From NCBI GenBank assembly GCA_963700475.1, contig CAVOXR010000001.1:124001-188000 (forward strand): a stretch of 64,000 bases of DNA, in the 5' to 3' direction. The stretch comes from Prado023 sp963700475. GTDB lineage: Bacteria > Actinomycetota > Actinomycetes > S36-B12 > CAIYMF01. Position 1 is the stretch's first letter, and every line of letters starts with the position of its first letter. Shown one piece after another: positions 52,962-62,311 of this stretch. The notes below the pieces were generated by a model. It was not told the origin of the DNA and ran no database searches. It worked only from the letters and a program-made list of their open reading frames with translations. A program made the translations under genes and the position numbers.

Positions 52962-53345
52962 CGTGGTGCGACCGCTCGACGCGCGTCATATCGGCTCCCT
53001 TCTGTTGTCAACCGGTGGCTGGGAGGCGATGTGTGAGTTGGGGATGCCTGGGCGCGGCGGTCGGGCGTAGCGTCGTGGGTGCGGGTCCGGGAAGTGGCTG
53101 ATCCGAAGTGCCGGTAGGCGGGTGTGAGCCGGCCGCGCTGGATTGCAGAGTCGCCCCGCGGTGCCCTCCCGGGCCCGCGCCTACGCAAATCGCGTTCACC
53201 GTCCCCTTGGGCCTGCTGGTCGCACTGGCGGTCACCGGCTACCGCCTCGAGTCCCCGCGGGTTCCGACCCGCATGCCGCCAGTAGAACCCCGGCAGTCAG
53301 AAGACCGATCCACGGCCTGCCCATGACCAGCCTCCTCACCGCTGC
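52962..53345. other. Intergenic stretch, no gene seen
   Basis: 384 bases without a supported gene. A plus-strand frame (53108-53326) has a short hydrophobic segment (FTVPLGLLVALAVTGY) but no ribosome site and no family. The region follows the oxidoreductase remnant and may be decayed sequence. Confidence 0.45.
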
Positions 53346-54860
53346 TCACCGGACCGTCACGGTCAGCCGGTAGGTGTCCAGGATGACGCCCGGGTCCGCG
53401 GCATCCCTGTACTTCAACTCGATCTCGCTGACCCCGGGGGACATGCCGGTGAACGTGAATTCGTTCAGATACCCCATGTCCTGCGGGCCGGGTCCCTCGC
53501 TGATGACCCGGGGTGGGCAGAACGCCCGGACCGCTTCTCCGGCGCTGACCAGCTCCCAGTCCCGACCCAGCGCGTGCTGGCCGACCAGGGTGACGGTGAC
53601 GAAGCCGTTGCGGCCCACCTCGACGGTGCCACCGTCGTCCTCGGCGTCCGCGCGGACCCCGGCGACCTTCAGCGACGGCAGGGTCGCACCGGGCCCGTCG
53701 ACGATCCGCAGCGTCACGTCGAACGTGTCGAGGGCGTCCTGCTCGGACCACGCTTCCCCGTCGTAGGGGACGTAGACCATCTTCAGGGGAGCCGTGCCGA
53801 GCATCGAGCCGACCTCGAGGACGACCGGTCCCTCGCTGACGGGCCCCCTGGTGGTCTGCGACGTCCACGCCCACGAGTCGGTGGCGCCGCCGCACCGCCC
53901 CCACAGTTGCTGCTGCTCATCGATGAGGCCCATGACGTCACCCAGCGCGATCCATCCTGCGTCGGCGCCGTCCGGGTCGGGCAGGGTCACGATCACCTTC
54001 CCGCCCCGGAGCACGTCGACGGTCCGGCCCGTGTCGCGCTCCGACAGCTCCAGCACGAACGGGGCACCGGCCAAGGTGGCCGGCTCCGGGGTGATCGCAC
54101 CGGGGCTGGGAGCCGGATCCACCACGACGGTGGCCCGGAACGCCTCCGCGGCCCGCGAGCCGGACCCGTCGGGGTCGTGTGCCACCACCAGGTCGGCGGG
54201 CCCCTCCTGGACCGCAGTCACCTTGATCCGGGACGTCCGCTGGTCGTCGACCTGCTGCGGGTCGAGTACGCAGTACGACACCAGGCGCCCGCCGCTGGCC
54301 TGGGCGACCGTGTTGGGATCCGTGATCGACGCCGGTCCGGGCAGCTCGACCAGCACCACCCCGTTGCGTGGCACATGCACCGTGGTGCCCGCATCCTGCG
54401 CGCGCAGCAGCACCCCGGCCAGCTGCGTCGACGGCGGCGCGGCCCCCGGGCCGTCGACGATCTCGACCGCGATGTCGAACCGCTGAGGCCCCCCATCACG
54501 CACGTAGGCGAGCGTGGTCGTCCCGAGCCGGACCGCCTCGAACACCTCACGGGCACCCTCGGTGGTCCCACCCCCGGACCCGGTCGGGATCGGGCAGTAG
54601 GACGCCAACGCGGGATCCGGGTAGTCCGCCGGCTCGTCGTACTCCCACGATGACCCGCCCGGCAGGTCCAGGACCACCTTGCCCCCGAGCAGCACCTGCT
54701 CGGCCCGGCCGTCATCAGCCGGACTCAGGTGCACCTCGAACGGAACCGCCGACACACCGGGCTCGGCCGGCGGCTCACCCCCCGACGCGCACCCAGCGAG
54801 AGAACCGGCCAACAGGGCCACGGCTGCGACCACCGGAAGCCGACGCCAGGTGCGCGTCAT
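53346..54860 (-). CDS. Exported lipoprotein with duplicated beta-domain pair
   Basis: Predicted lipoprotein of 504 residues with a lipobox (LLAGSLAGCASG, cysteine about 24). The rest is four beta-rich segments of about 110-130 residues arranged as two copies of one unit. Segments 1 and 3 share LLGGKVVLDLP and LRGGKVIVTLP; segments 2 and 4 share FDIAVEIVDGPGA / FDVTLRIVDGPGA followed by VPRNGVVLVEL / VGRNGFVTVTL. The pattern resembles small Ig-like or chagasin-type inhibitor folds but is not diagnostic. The ATG at 54860 has GGGAGG upstream. It is divergent from the propeller/pentapeptide gene. Function unknown; a surface binding or inhibitor role is a guess. Confidence 0.8.
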   Translation of the reverse strand: MTRTWRRLPVVAAVALLAGSLAGCASGGEPPAEPGVSAVPFEVHLSPADDGRAEQVLLGGKVVLDLPGGSSWEYDEPADYPDPALASYCPIPTGSGGGTTEGAREVFEAVRLGTTTLAYVRDGGPQRFDIAVEIVDGPGAAPPSTQLAGVLLRAQDAGTTVHVPRNGVVLVELPGPASITDPNTVAQASGGRLVSYCVLDPQQVDDQRTSRIKVTAVQEGPADLVVAHDPDGSGSRAAEAFRATVVVDPAPSPGAITPEPATLAGAPFVLELSERDTGRTVDVLRGGKVIVTLPDPDGADAGWIALGDVMGLIDEQQQLWGRCGGATDSWAWTSQTTRGPVSEGPVVLEVGSMLGTAPLKMVYVPYDGEAWSEQDALDTFDVTLRIVDGPGATLPSLKVAGVRADAEDDGGTVEVGRNGFVTVTLVGQHALGRDWELVSAGEAVRAFCPPRVISEGPGPQDMGYLNEFTFTGMSPGVSEIELKYRDAADPGVILDTYRLTVTVR

Positions 54861-55102
54861 CACACCCACCTCCCGGAGGACGGCACCCAACCCGCCCCCT
54901 CACCTCCATGCTCTGCCCCGAACCCCCACCAGCCCAGTGCCGTTCGGCACCCGAACTCAGAGGGCCGGTCCGCAGAATCGATGGCTAGCTCAGCGCACCG
55001 CCACGAACAGGACTTGGTGCTCTTGCCCCGGGCCTGGGCCGGATGGGACGGTGAAGGGGTCGGGGGTGCGCCGCGTGGACGCGCTCCGGCGTGGGGGTCG
55101 CC

Positions 55103-57041
55103 ATGATCCGTTCTATTGCCGCCCTCGGGGTGGGCATCGTGCTCTGCGCGGTTGGGCTGGGCGGCCCAGCGGCTGCGGTGGCCAGATCCGAGCCCGTGGT
55201 CAGCCCCATAGTCAGCAGCGACGAGATCTCCCACGACGGGCGGTACCTGTGGCCGAATGATGATTCCTACCAAGTCGTCGATCGGCTGACAGGGGCGAGG
55301 TCGGCTGTGCCCATCTGCACCGGCGACCACTGCTGGTCGGCGGGGTTCGTGCGGGACAACCCGTCCCTGGTCCTCACCTTCGAGTACGGGCCCCGACCTG
55401 ACCCCAGCGAGGACGGTGACGGCGAGCCGGCGAACGTGGCCCCCCTGCTCGGGGTGTTCCTGACCGACACGGCCGCCGGGGCCCGGCTGCGGATCGACTC
55501 CGACTCCTCAGGCGCGCCGCTGGTGCCGACTTGGCGGAACGAGGGGTCGTGCGGAAACGAGTGGTGCGACAACTTCTCCGACTACCCGACCGTGTTCGTC
55601 GGCACCCAGTCGGTGTCCCGCAACGGTCAGAAGGTGGCGTTCTGCACCAACTACGCCCAGCCCAAGGTGCCACGTTCTGTTCGTCAAGGATCTGAGCACC
55701 GGTCGCCTGACGCGCACCGGCCTGCGCTGCCCGGTCATGGACGCGATGGGCGTTGAGAGCACGTTCACCGCGACTCCCGAGATCTCAGCGGACGGCCGTG
55801 TCGTGCACGTCAACGGGGATCTCGTCGGCGACGGTGCCCCCTACTTCCGGTGGACCGCGGACACGCTGTACTTCACCGCCACGGGCAAGGTCCGCAACGT
55901 CAGCGGCTGGGGCAGCCTGACCCGCAACGGGGGCACCGTGTTCATGCGCCTGGGTGTCCCGAAGAGGGCCATCGCGAGGTCGAGCATCCGGGTCGGCGCC
56001 TACAACGTCAAGACCCGCAAGGTCACGAAGCTGTCGGGCCGTGACACGATCTACGGAACCCCGGTCGCGTGGTTCAACGCCTACGAACAGGCCAGTTACC
56101 GCGGACGGTTCGTGGTCGGGATGCAGCCCGTCCTGTCCGAGGGAACCTCGGGCGAGCTGCTCGATGTGCGCGTCTGGGTGGTCGACCGCAGCACGGGCGC
56201 GAAAGCCGACATCGGCGCGATCCTCCGCGAACGGGGCCACCGCGCCGCGGACGAGGGCCGGCCGATCATCTCCGGTGACGGTCGGGTGGTCCTCGTACGC
56301 GTCATCACAGCCGATCCCGAGCGCACTGAGATGGTCGCGATCACCGGCTGGGAACCGACCGCCCTGGCAACCGTCACGACGAACGCCGCACGGTCGAAGC
56401 TGATCGTGAACGTGAACCCCGACAAGGGGTCCGGGTACTGGACGTTCCGGGTGCAGGCCCAGCGAACCGATAGCAGCTGGCGCACGCTCAAGCGGACCTA
56501 CCGGACACAGGGCAGCCGCGAGACCCGCACCACGACCTGCGCGCCGCGAACCTGGCCTCAGCGAACGTGCGCGCCACCGACCTGTTCGGGGCGGACCTTG
56601 CCGCGGCCGAGTTGGCTGGCGCGGACTTGTCCTGCGCGGACTTGACCGACGCCAACCTGACAGATGCGGACCTCGCAGGTGCGAACCTGGGCAGCGCGAA
56701 GCTCGCATACGCCGACTTCACCCGCGCGGACCTGACCGGCGCGGACCTGTCGCCGACGATCCTCGCGGGCGCGAACCTGACCGACGCCACCCTCGCCGGA
56801 GCCGACCTCAGACGCGCGGACCTCAGGGGCGCGAATCTCAGGGGCGCGAATCTCGACGGGGCGCGGACCTCAATCTCAGGGGCGCGATCTCAGGGGCGCG
56901 GACCTCACGGCGACGTGCGGACCGACCTCACGGGTGGACTTCCTGGACTCCCACGTGAGGAGCCCCCCGGCCGGCGACCCGAGCCCGGCAATGGCCCAGG
57001 ACGGGCTGGGCTCGAGTCCGGGTAACCGGCCCAGAGCCTGA
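55103..57041 (+). pseudogene. Exported propeller-like/pentapeptide-repeat protein, multiple frameshifts
   Basis: A signal peptide (MIRSIAALGVGIVLCAVGLGG) is followed by repeated blade-like stretches (EISHDGRYLWPNDDSYQVVD, SVSRNGQKVAF, EISADGRVVHV), then pentapeptide repeats of the A(D/N)LxX type (ADLTDANLTDADLAGANLG). These parts lie in different frames. An extra C in CCC at 55661-55663 joins the first two, a missing base near 56530 joins the pentapeptide part, and two more indels near 56862 and 56887 carry the repeats on to a stop at 57041. With all repaired the protein is about 640 residues. No single frame spans it. Whether these are sequencing errors or decay is open. Confidence 0.65.
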
Positions 57042-57130
57042 TCGACCAGGGGGCGTCGGGATCGCAGTGGGTGGTGCGCACCTCAAGTTCAGGGGCCGAC
57101 GAGGTCGATCACACCGTCAGGAGGTATCCG

Positions 57131-58069
57131 ATGACGGGGGCGTGGATCGAGACGAACATGCCGACCCTTGCCCGGGTGACCCAGAGGCTCCCGCACCTGG
57201 CCCCGTGGGTGCTGGTGCTGGGGGCCACCTACCTGGCGGCAGGGATCGCGGCGGCGGCATCCCGCTGGCGGGTGGGCCAGCTGTGGGGCAACCCGGCGTG
57301 GGAGTTCGAGCGCACCGTGTGGCCGCACGCGGCCGCGATGACCCTGGTCGTGGGGCTGACCTTGGCGATCGCCAGTCAGCTGCTGCGCGCCCGGTTGTTC
57401 GCTGTGGCGGTCCTGGTGTGCGCGGGGGCCGCGTTCGGCCCGCTGACCCTGGTGGCTACCCCCGTCCTGGGTGACCTGGAGTTCATCGACCAGCAGCCCA
57501 GCGCCACCCAGGTCGTCTGGCCGGTCGCGGTGGCCGCCGCCCTCACGGTGCTGCTGATCGTGGTGGCCCGGCGACTGGCGCGGGAGCACTGTCCCAGCGA
57601 TGTCCCGCGGGGCGCGCTGGTCGGGGTAGCCGGGCTGGTGTGCCTGGCGATCCCGTTGCTGGCCCTACCGGTGATCCCCGGTGCCACCGTCGATCCGGGC
57701 CATGAACCGGGGTTGTCGTTCTCCATGGTCACCGGCTGGGGGCTGCTGGCCGGTGGGTTGCTCGCGGCCGGGCTGCTCGGAGTCGGGCCCCCGTCGGCTG
57801 CCGGGTGGCGGGTGCTCCTGGCTGCGGCCGCCCCGGCGAGCATGTGGTGGGCCTACCACCGTGACGGTGGTTGGCCTGGAGTCCCTGGGTGGGACTACGG
57901 CATGCAGAGCCCGCTGTTCCTGACCGTGCAGATCACCGCCGTCCTGATCGGCTGTGCGGTGCTCGGATGGGTGCTGTCCGCGTCCGGGTTGGGGTACCGG
58001 CTGCGCGCCTGGTACGACCACCCCGAGCCGTCGAACACCACCCCGCACCCCGCCCCCGCACACCGGTAG
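57131..58069 (+). CDS. Multi-pass membrane protein of unknown function
   Basis: Protein of 312 residues with about eight hydrophobic helices (for example WVLVLGATYLAAGIAAAA, about 26-43; AAMTLVVGLTLAIASQLL; VVWPVAVAAALTVLLIVVA; GALVGVAGLVCLAIPLLALP). No transporter or enzyme signature is recognised. The ATG at 57131 is preceded by AGGAGG with 7-base spacing, a strong site. A proline-rich cytosolic tail ends the protein (NTTPHPAPAHR). It is convergent with the metallophosphoesterase gene. Confidence 0.8.
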   Translation: MTGAWIETNMPTLARVTQRLPHLAPWVLVLGATYLAAGIAAAASRWRVGQLWGNPAWEFERTVWPHAAAMTLVVGLTLAIASQLLRARLFAVAVLVCAGAAFGPLTLVATPVLGDLEFIDQQPSATQVVWPVAVAAALTVLLIVVARRLAREHCPSDVPRGALVGVAGLVCLAIPLLALPVIPGATVDPGHEPGLSFSMVTGWGLLAGGLLAAGLLGVGPPSAAGWRVLLAAAAPASMWWAYHRDGGWPGVPGWDYGMQSPLFLTVQITAVLIGCAVLGWVLSASGLGYRLRAWYDHPEPSNTTPHPAPAHR

Positions 58070-58116
58070 GCAACCCGGTCAAGGGGGGCCGGCCTCACGC
58101 GGGGGTTGAGCTCCCG

Positions 58117-59001
58117 TCACCCAAGGGGGATCACCAATGGCTGCCACGTCGATGCGGGGGCCTCCTGGTGTCCGGGGTCGATGCCCCAGATCAGGCGGTT
58201 GCCGATCCGGGCGAGTTCCCGCCTGGTGTCCTGGTCGGCGAGCAGGTGGCCACGATTGATGATGTCCGCGGCACCTGGGTACCAGCGTTCCTGGGACCAA
58301 CCCCGCACCGTGGTGTGTCCGTGGATCTGATTCAGGTGCGGCGCGTCGGTTGTCTGGTCCCAGGAGCTCAGCAGTTCGGCACCGGCCTGCGCCCACAGTG
58401 GTCCGGCACCCAGATCCGTGGTCCCCGTGGTCATCCTGCCCTCCCGCAGGGTGACGGTGGCGGGACCGCGGGCGTCGGCGTTGACCGCGGCCGCGGCCAC
58501 CGCTGCAGTGGTGGGCCCGCCCAGCTCCTCCCACGCCCCGTGGGTAAGCCCGGCGTGGGTGACCAGGACGTCCCCAGCCGGGCGCACGGACCGCATCCTT
58601 CGGGGAAGTACCACCCGGGTCCAGTCGGGGGTGATCGCCGTCGCGGCGTGGGCCAGCCCCTCGGCCCACCATGACCTCAACGTGTTCACGGAGCGCTCGT
58701 CGAGTTCCCGCCTGATCACGCATGGTTGGTCGAACAGGTAGGGCTGCTCGTGGTTGCCGATCAGCTGGATCCACCGCTCGGCGTGCGGGCCGCGCAGGAA
58801 CCGGTCCACCAGGGCGACCACCCCTGCGGAGTCCGGGCCCCGGTGGACCAGGTCACCGGCCTGCACCACCACCAGCCCGTCGGGGATGGTGGCGGTGGCG
58901 AGGTCCACTCCTTGGGCGCGCAGCGCCCAGCGCAGGGGATCCAGGTGACCGGCAACATCACCGATCAGCAGAGCCCGCACCGCACGCGGCCCACCGGGCA
59001 T
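58117..59001 (-). CDS. Metallophosphoesterase (calcineurin-like)
   Basis: Phosphoesterase of 294 residues. The metal ligands are seen in order: LLIGDVAGHLDPL (about 10-22), VVQAGDLVHRG (about 44-54), QLIGNHEQP (about 78-86), VTHAGLTHG and HGHTTVRG. This pattern is that of PPP/bis(5'-nucleosyl)-tetraphosphatase-type enzymes. The substrate is unknown. ATG at 59001 is preferred over 59025 because it follows GTGGGGG at suitable spacing. The Fic gene ends 29 bases upstream on the same strand, so the two may share a transcript. Confidence 0.88.
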   Translation of the reverse strand: MPGGPRAVRALLIGDVAGHLDPLRWALRAQGVDLATATIPDGLVVVQAGDLVHRGPDSAGVVALVDRFLRGPHAERWIQLIGNHEQPYLFDQPCVIRRELDERSVNTLRSWWAEGLAHAATAITPDWTRVVLPRRMRSVRPAGDVLVTHAGLTHGAWEELGGPTTAAVAAAAVNADARGPATVTLREGRMTTGTTDLGAGPLWAQAGAELLSSWDQTTDAPHLNQIHGHTTVRGWSQERWYPGAADIINRGHLLADQDTRRELARIGNRLIWGIDPGHQEAPASTWQPLVIPLG

Positions 59002-59030
59002 GTCGGAACCCCCACGGGCGGCCATGCGGC

Positions 59031-59762
59031 CTAGGCCAGTCGGTCGGGGTTGGCGTGGGACCGCATCCAGCCCAGGAAATGTCGCCCCCTTTGCTTGCGC
59101 CGGACTGCAGTCCGGAGCTCGGCCTCGCCCCGCTCGACGCTGGGCGCGGGGCGGGTCGCCTCATCCAGGAGGGCGACGAGGGGCTGGAGGTTCCCTTCTT
59201 GGCTCGCAACCCGGCTGGCCTCGTTGTTGGCCGGCTTGGACATCCGCACGAAGTCGACGTACCACCCGGCATGCAGGGCCACTTGCCCCCAGAACAGGCG
59301 CTGGGTCCGTCCGTTGCCCTCCCGGAACGGATGGATCTGGTTCAGGCGCGCGTAGTAGTGCGCAAGGCGGGCGATGAACCGTTCGCGGGGTAGGCCCTGC
59401 AGCAGGTTCTCGGCTGCGAGTTCTGTGAACAGCTGGTCGATCGCGGCCTCGACCTCCCCGGCCGGTACGAAGTCCGTGCCCTGCTTGTCGATGTCGGACG
59501 TGCGGAACTGCCCTGCCCAGTCGAAGACACCGTCGAAGAGGACCCGGTGGATCGCCTGCAGGTGCGCCTTGTCCCCTGTGCACGGGATCGGATCCTTCGC
59601 GAGATCGTCGAGCCGCCCGGGTAGGAGTTCGGCGGACGCGCGATCGATCTCCTGCTGGGTGCTGGCGGACACCTCGTTGCGCAGGAATCCGGTGGCCGGG
59701 TCCATGTAGGGCGAGGGCGCCCCGTTCGCTGTCTGATCCGGTACCTCAGGGGCCCCATCCAC
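59031..59762 (-). CDS. Fic domain protein (probable AMPylase)
   Basis: Fic-fold protein of about 243 residues that transfers AMP (or a related group) to target hydroxyls. The motif HPFREGNGR is complete, with the catalytic His144. The flap strand region DIDKQGTDFVPA precedes it, and FDWAGQFRTSD is the usual N-terminal marker. I see no adjacent antitoxin-type gene and no obvious (S/T)xxxE(G/N) inhibition helix, so control is unclear. GTG at 59762 is chosen as the start because YMDPATGFLRN must be included. A ribosome site AAGGA adjoins it closely. The C-terminal 40 residues are basic. Confidence 0.85.
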   Translation of the reverse strand: MDGAPEVPDQTANGAPSPYMDPATGFLRNEVSASTQQEIDRASAELLPGRLDDLAKDPIPCTGDKAHLQAIHRVLFDGVFDWAGQFRTSDIDKQGTDFVPAGEVEAAIDQLFTELAAENLLQGLPRERFIARLAHYYARLNQIHPFREGNGRTQRLFWGQVALHAGWYVDFVRMSKPANNEASRVASQEGNLQPLVALLDEATRPAPSVERGEAELRTAVRRKQRGRHFLGWMRSHANPDRLA

Positions 59763-60112
59763 TCCTTGTTTGTAGCACCGTCGCGATCCGCTGTCGACCC
59801 GTGAGTGACCGGGGCCGGGCAGCGCACCCGCCGGATCCGTCGCTGCCGAGCCGCCTGGGCCAGCTGCTGCCCGAAGCAGGGAACGCTCGCAGACCCGAAG
59901 GGGCGGGTCGCGCAAGCGGCGGTGCCGGTGGCATCAGGGTGGCGACGAGGACTGATTCCACATCACAAAGGAGCGCCCCCGGGCGCGAGTTCCGGTCGCC
60001 CCGGTGCAGAATCGAGGTGAACTACCAACCTGGCAGCAGTAGCCAGTCACGTGGCATCGCTCAATTCCAAGAGAGCACGTGGCATCGCCCATTTCCCAGA
60101 GAGGAAGCACCC
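59763..60112. other. Divergent region upstream of glgB, 350 bases
   Basis: No gene is supported here; the glgB reading frame stays open upstream but the sequence is low in conserved features. The last 65 bases contain a 28-base tandem duplication (60048-60103, separate entry) and the ribosome site AGAGGAA for glgB. Confidence 0.5.
60048..60103. repeat. 28-base tandem duplication in the glgB leader
   Basis: Units 60048-60075 and 60076-60103 are 25 of 28 identical and end in AGAGAG. The second unit leads directly into the glgB ribosome site, so the first copy carries a duplicate of the leader. It could change mRNA structure or act as a second binding site. Confidence 0.8.
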
Positions 60113-62113
60113 ATGGCACATGACATGGCCGGTGGATTGACTGGTTGGGATCTTGAGGGGTTCCACGATGGTGGCGACACCGAGTGCTGGCGGCGCCTCG
60201 GGTCCCATGTGGTCACGGTGACCGACGATGAGCGCGGAGAGATCCGGGGCACCCGGTTCGCGGTGTGGGCGCCGAACGCCAGAGCGGTCCGGGTGAACGC
60301 TGACTTCAACGGGTGGACCGGGGACGCCATGTCGCTGGTGCCCGGGTCCGGGGTCTGGGCTCTGTTCGTCGAGGGGGTCGGGGAGGGCACGCTGTACAAG
60401 TACAACGTCCTGGGTGCCGACGATGTGTGGCACGAGAAGGTCGACCCGATGGCCCGGTTCGCTGAACGAGCCCCGTCGAACGCCTCGATCGTGTACGAGA
60501 GCCGGTACGTGTGGGGCGATGACCAGTGGATGACCCGGCGCGCCGCGCATGTGCCGCACGAGTCCCCGGGCTCGATCTACGAGGTACATCTGAGTTCGTG
60601 GCGCAAGGGCCGGACGTACCTGGACCTGGCTGAGGAACTCGTGGAGTACGTGACCCGGATGGGGTTCACCCATGTCGAGTTCATGCCCGTGTCCGAACAC
60701 CCGCTCGAGGCGTCGTGGGGCTACCAGGTGACCAACTACTTCGCCCCGATGTCACGGTTGGGTCGCCCCGACGAGTTGCGCTACCTGGTGGACCGCCTGC
60801 ACCAGGCCGGAATCGGGGTCATCCTCGACTGGGTCCCCGGCCACTTCCCCAAGGACGCCTGGGCGTTGGGCCGCTTCGACGGCACCGCCCTGTACGAGCA
60901 CGCCGACCCGCGCCAGGGTGAGCACAAGGAGTGGGGCACCTACATCTTCAACTACGGGCGCAACGAGGTGAAGTCGTTCCTGGTCTCCAACGCCCTGTAC
61001 TGGGTGCAGCAGTTCCACTTCGATGCGCTGCGCGTCGACGCGGTCGCGTCCATGGTGTACCTCGACTACGGCCGCGAGGACGGCCAGTGGATCCCCAACG
61101 AGTACGGCGGCAACCACAACCTGGCGGCCATCGACTTCCTGCGCTACGTCAACCGGCACCTGTACGAGCGGGTACCCGGGGTGGTCATGATCGCTGAGGA
61201 GTCCACCGCCTTCACCGGCGTCACCAGTCCGGTGGATCACGGGGGCCTGGGCTTCGGGTTCAAGTGGAACATGGGCTGGATGAACGACTCCCTGGAATAC
61301 CTGGCTCTCGAGCCGATCCACCGCCAGTACCACCACCACGAGATGACTTTCGCGATGATCTACCAGTACACGGAGAACTTCATCCTGCCGATCAGCCACG
61401 ACGAGGTCGTCCACGGCAAGGGCTCGATGATCAACAAGGTCCCCCAGGACCCCTGGCGGCAGTTCGCGACCCTGCGCGCGTTCTACTCCTTCATGTGGGC
61501 CTTCCCCGGCAAACAGTTGGTCTTCATGGGATGCGAGTTCGGCCAGCGGCCCGAGTGGAACGAGAACGACAGCCTGGAATGGTGGGTCGCCGACCTGGAG
61601 GGCCACCACGGCCTGCAGCGGATGTTCCAGGACCTCAACGAGATCTACCGCACGCACCCCGCGCTGTGGAAGCTGGACACCAGTCCCGAGGGCTTCCGGT
61701 GGATCGACAGCGACGACGCCGGCGGCAACACGTTCTCCTGGTTGCGCTTCGACGGCGCGGGCGACCAGATCGCGGTCGCGGTCAACTTCTCCTCCGAACC
61801 CTGGACCCAGCACCGCGTCGGACTCCCCGAGTCCGGAACCTGGACCGAGATCTTCAACTCCGACCTCGCCCTCTACGACGGCACGGGCACCCACGGGAAC
61901 AGCGGCCAGATCACCGCACACCCCGAGGAGTACCACGGCTTCCCGGCCAGCGCCACGATCGTGATCCCACCCCTCGGAGCCGTGTTCCTCCGGTACGAAC
62001 CTGAGACCACCGAACCGCCCCAGAAGAAGAAGACCAAGAAGCAGGAGAAGAAGCCCGGCAAACCCGTTGACGCCCCGAAGGCGAAGGAGAAGGCGAAGGG
62101 CCACCGGACGTAG
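60113..62113 (+). CDS. glgB: 1,4-alpha-glucan branching enzyme GlgB
   Basis: Glycogen-branching enzyme of 666 residues that forms alpha-1,6 branches. It has an N-terminal carbohydrate-binding CBM48 domain (about 40-135, FAVWAPNARAVRVNADFNGW), then the GH13 barrel. The catalytic aspartate is in FHFDALRVDAVASM (Asp309), the acid/base in MIAEESTAF (Glu362), and the third acid in ISHDEVVHGKGS. The C-terminal beta domain ends about 625. A lysine/proline-rich tail of about 35 residues (KKKTKKQEKK) is unusual. Shorter than enterobacterial GlgB because it lacks the extra N-terminal domain. The gene stands alone with no other glg gene beside it. Confidence 0.96.
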   Translation: MAHDMAGGLTGWDLEGFHDGGDTECWRRLGSHVVTVTDDERGEIRGTRFAVWAPNARAVRVNADFNGWTGDAMSLVPGSGVWALFVEGVGEGTLYKYNVLGADDVWHEKVDPMARFAERAPSNASIVYESRYVWGDDQWMTRRAAHVPHESPGSIYEVHLSSWRKGRTYLDLAEELVEYVTRMGFTHVEFMPVSEHPLEASWGYQVTNYFAPMSRLGRPDELRYLVDRLHQAGIGVILDWVPGHFPKDAWALGRFDGTALYEHADPRQGEHKEWGTYIFNYGRNEVKSFLVSNALYWVQQFHFDALRVDAVASMVYLDYGREDGQWIPNEYGGNHNLAAIDFLRYVNRHLYERVPGVVMIAEESTAFTGVTSPVDHGGLGFGFKWNMGWMNDSLEYLALEPIHRQYHHHEMTFAMIYQYTENFILPISHDEVVHGKGSMINKVPQDPWRQFATLRAFYSFMWAFPGKQLVFMGCEFGQRPEWNENDSLEWWVADLEGHHGLQRMFQDLNEIYRTHPALWKLDTSPEGFRWIDSDDAGGNTFSWLRFDGAGDQIAVAVNFSSEPWTQHRVGLPESGTWTEIFNSDLALYDGTGTHGNSGQITAHPEEYHGFPASATIVIPPLGAVFLRYEPETTEPPQKKKTKKQEKKPGKPVDAPKAKEKAKGHRT

Positions 62114-62270
62114 CCACGCAGAGCATCAGGCTGGTGAATGACTGCTGCATCGGGTCGGTTGCCGCTGCCAGGTGCCCCTGCAGTGCCTCCACGGGCACCG
62201 ACTGCGTCGCGACGGTACGACCGAGGACCTCCTCGAAGATCTCCTTGGCCACCGGAACTCCACGTTGCGC
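62114..62270 (-). pseudogene. NmrA-like NAD(P)-binding protein remnant
   Basis: A minus-strand stretch reads VAKEIFEEVLGRTVATQSVP then EALQGHLAAATDPMQQSFTS, which closely resembles the C-terminal part of NmrA/NAD(P)H-binding atypical SDR proteins. The N-terminal Rossmann fold and the last residues of the family are absent, and the frame runs on into the antisense of glgB. Only about 50 residues remain between two intact genes, so this is a relic. Its limits are approximate. Confidence 0.5.
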
Positions 62271-62311
62271 GGTGCCGCGGAACCGTCACCACACCCGTCT
62301 CCCGCTGCAGG

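Noticed and set aside
56534..56905. Programmed frameshifting in the pentapeptide gene
   Set aside because: Shifts go in different directions and are not at slippery heptamers; random indels in repeats explain them better.
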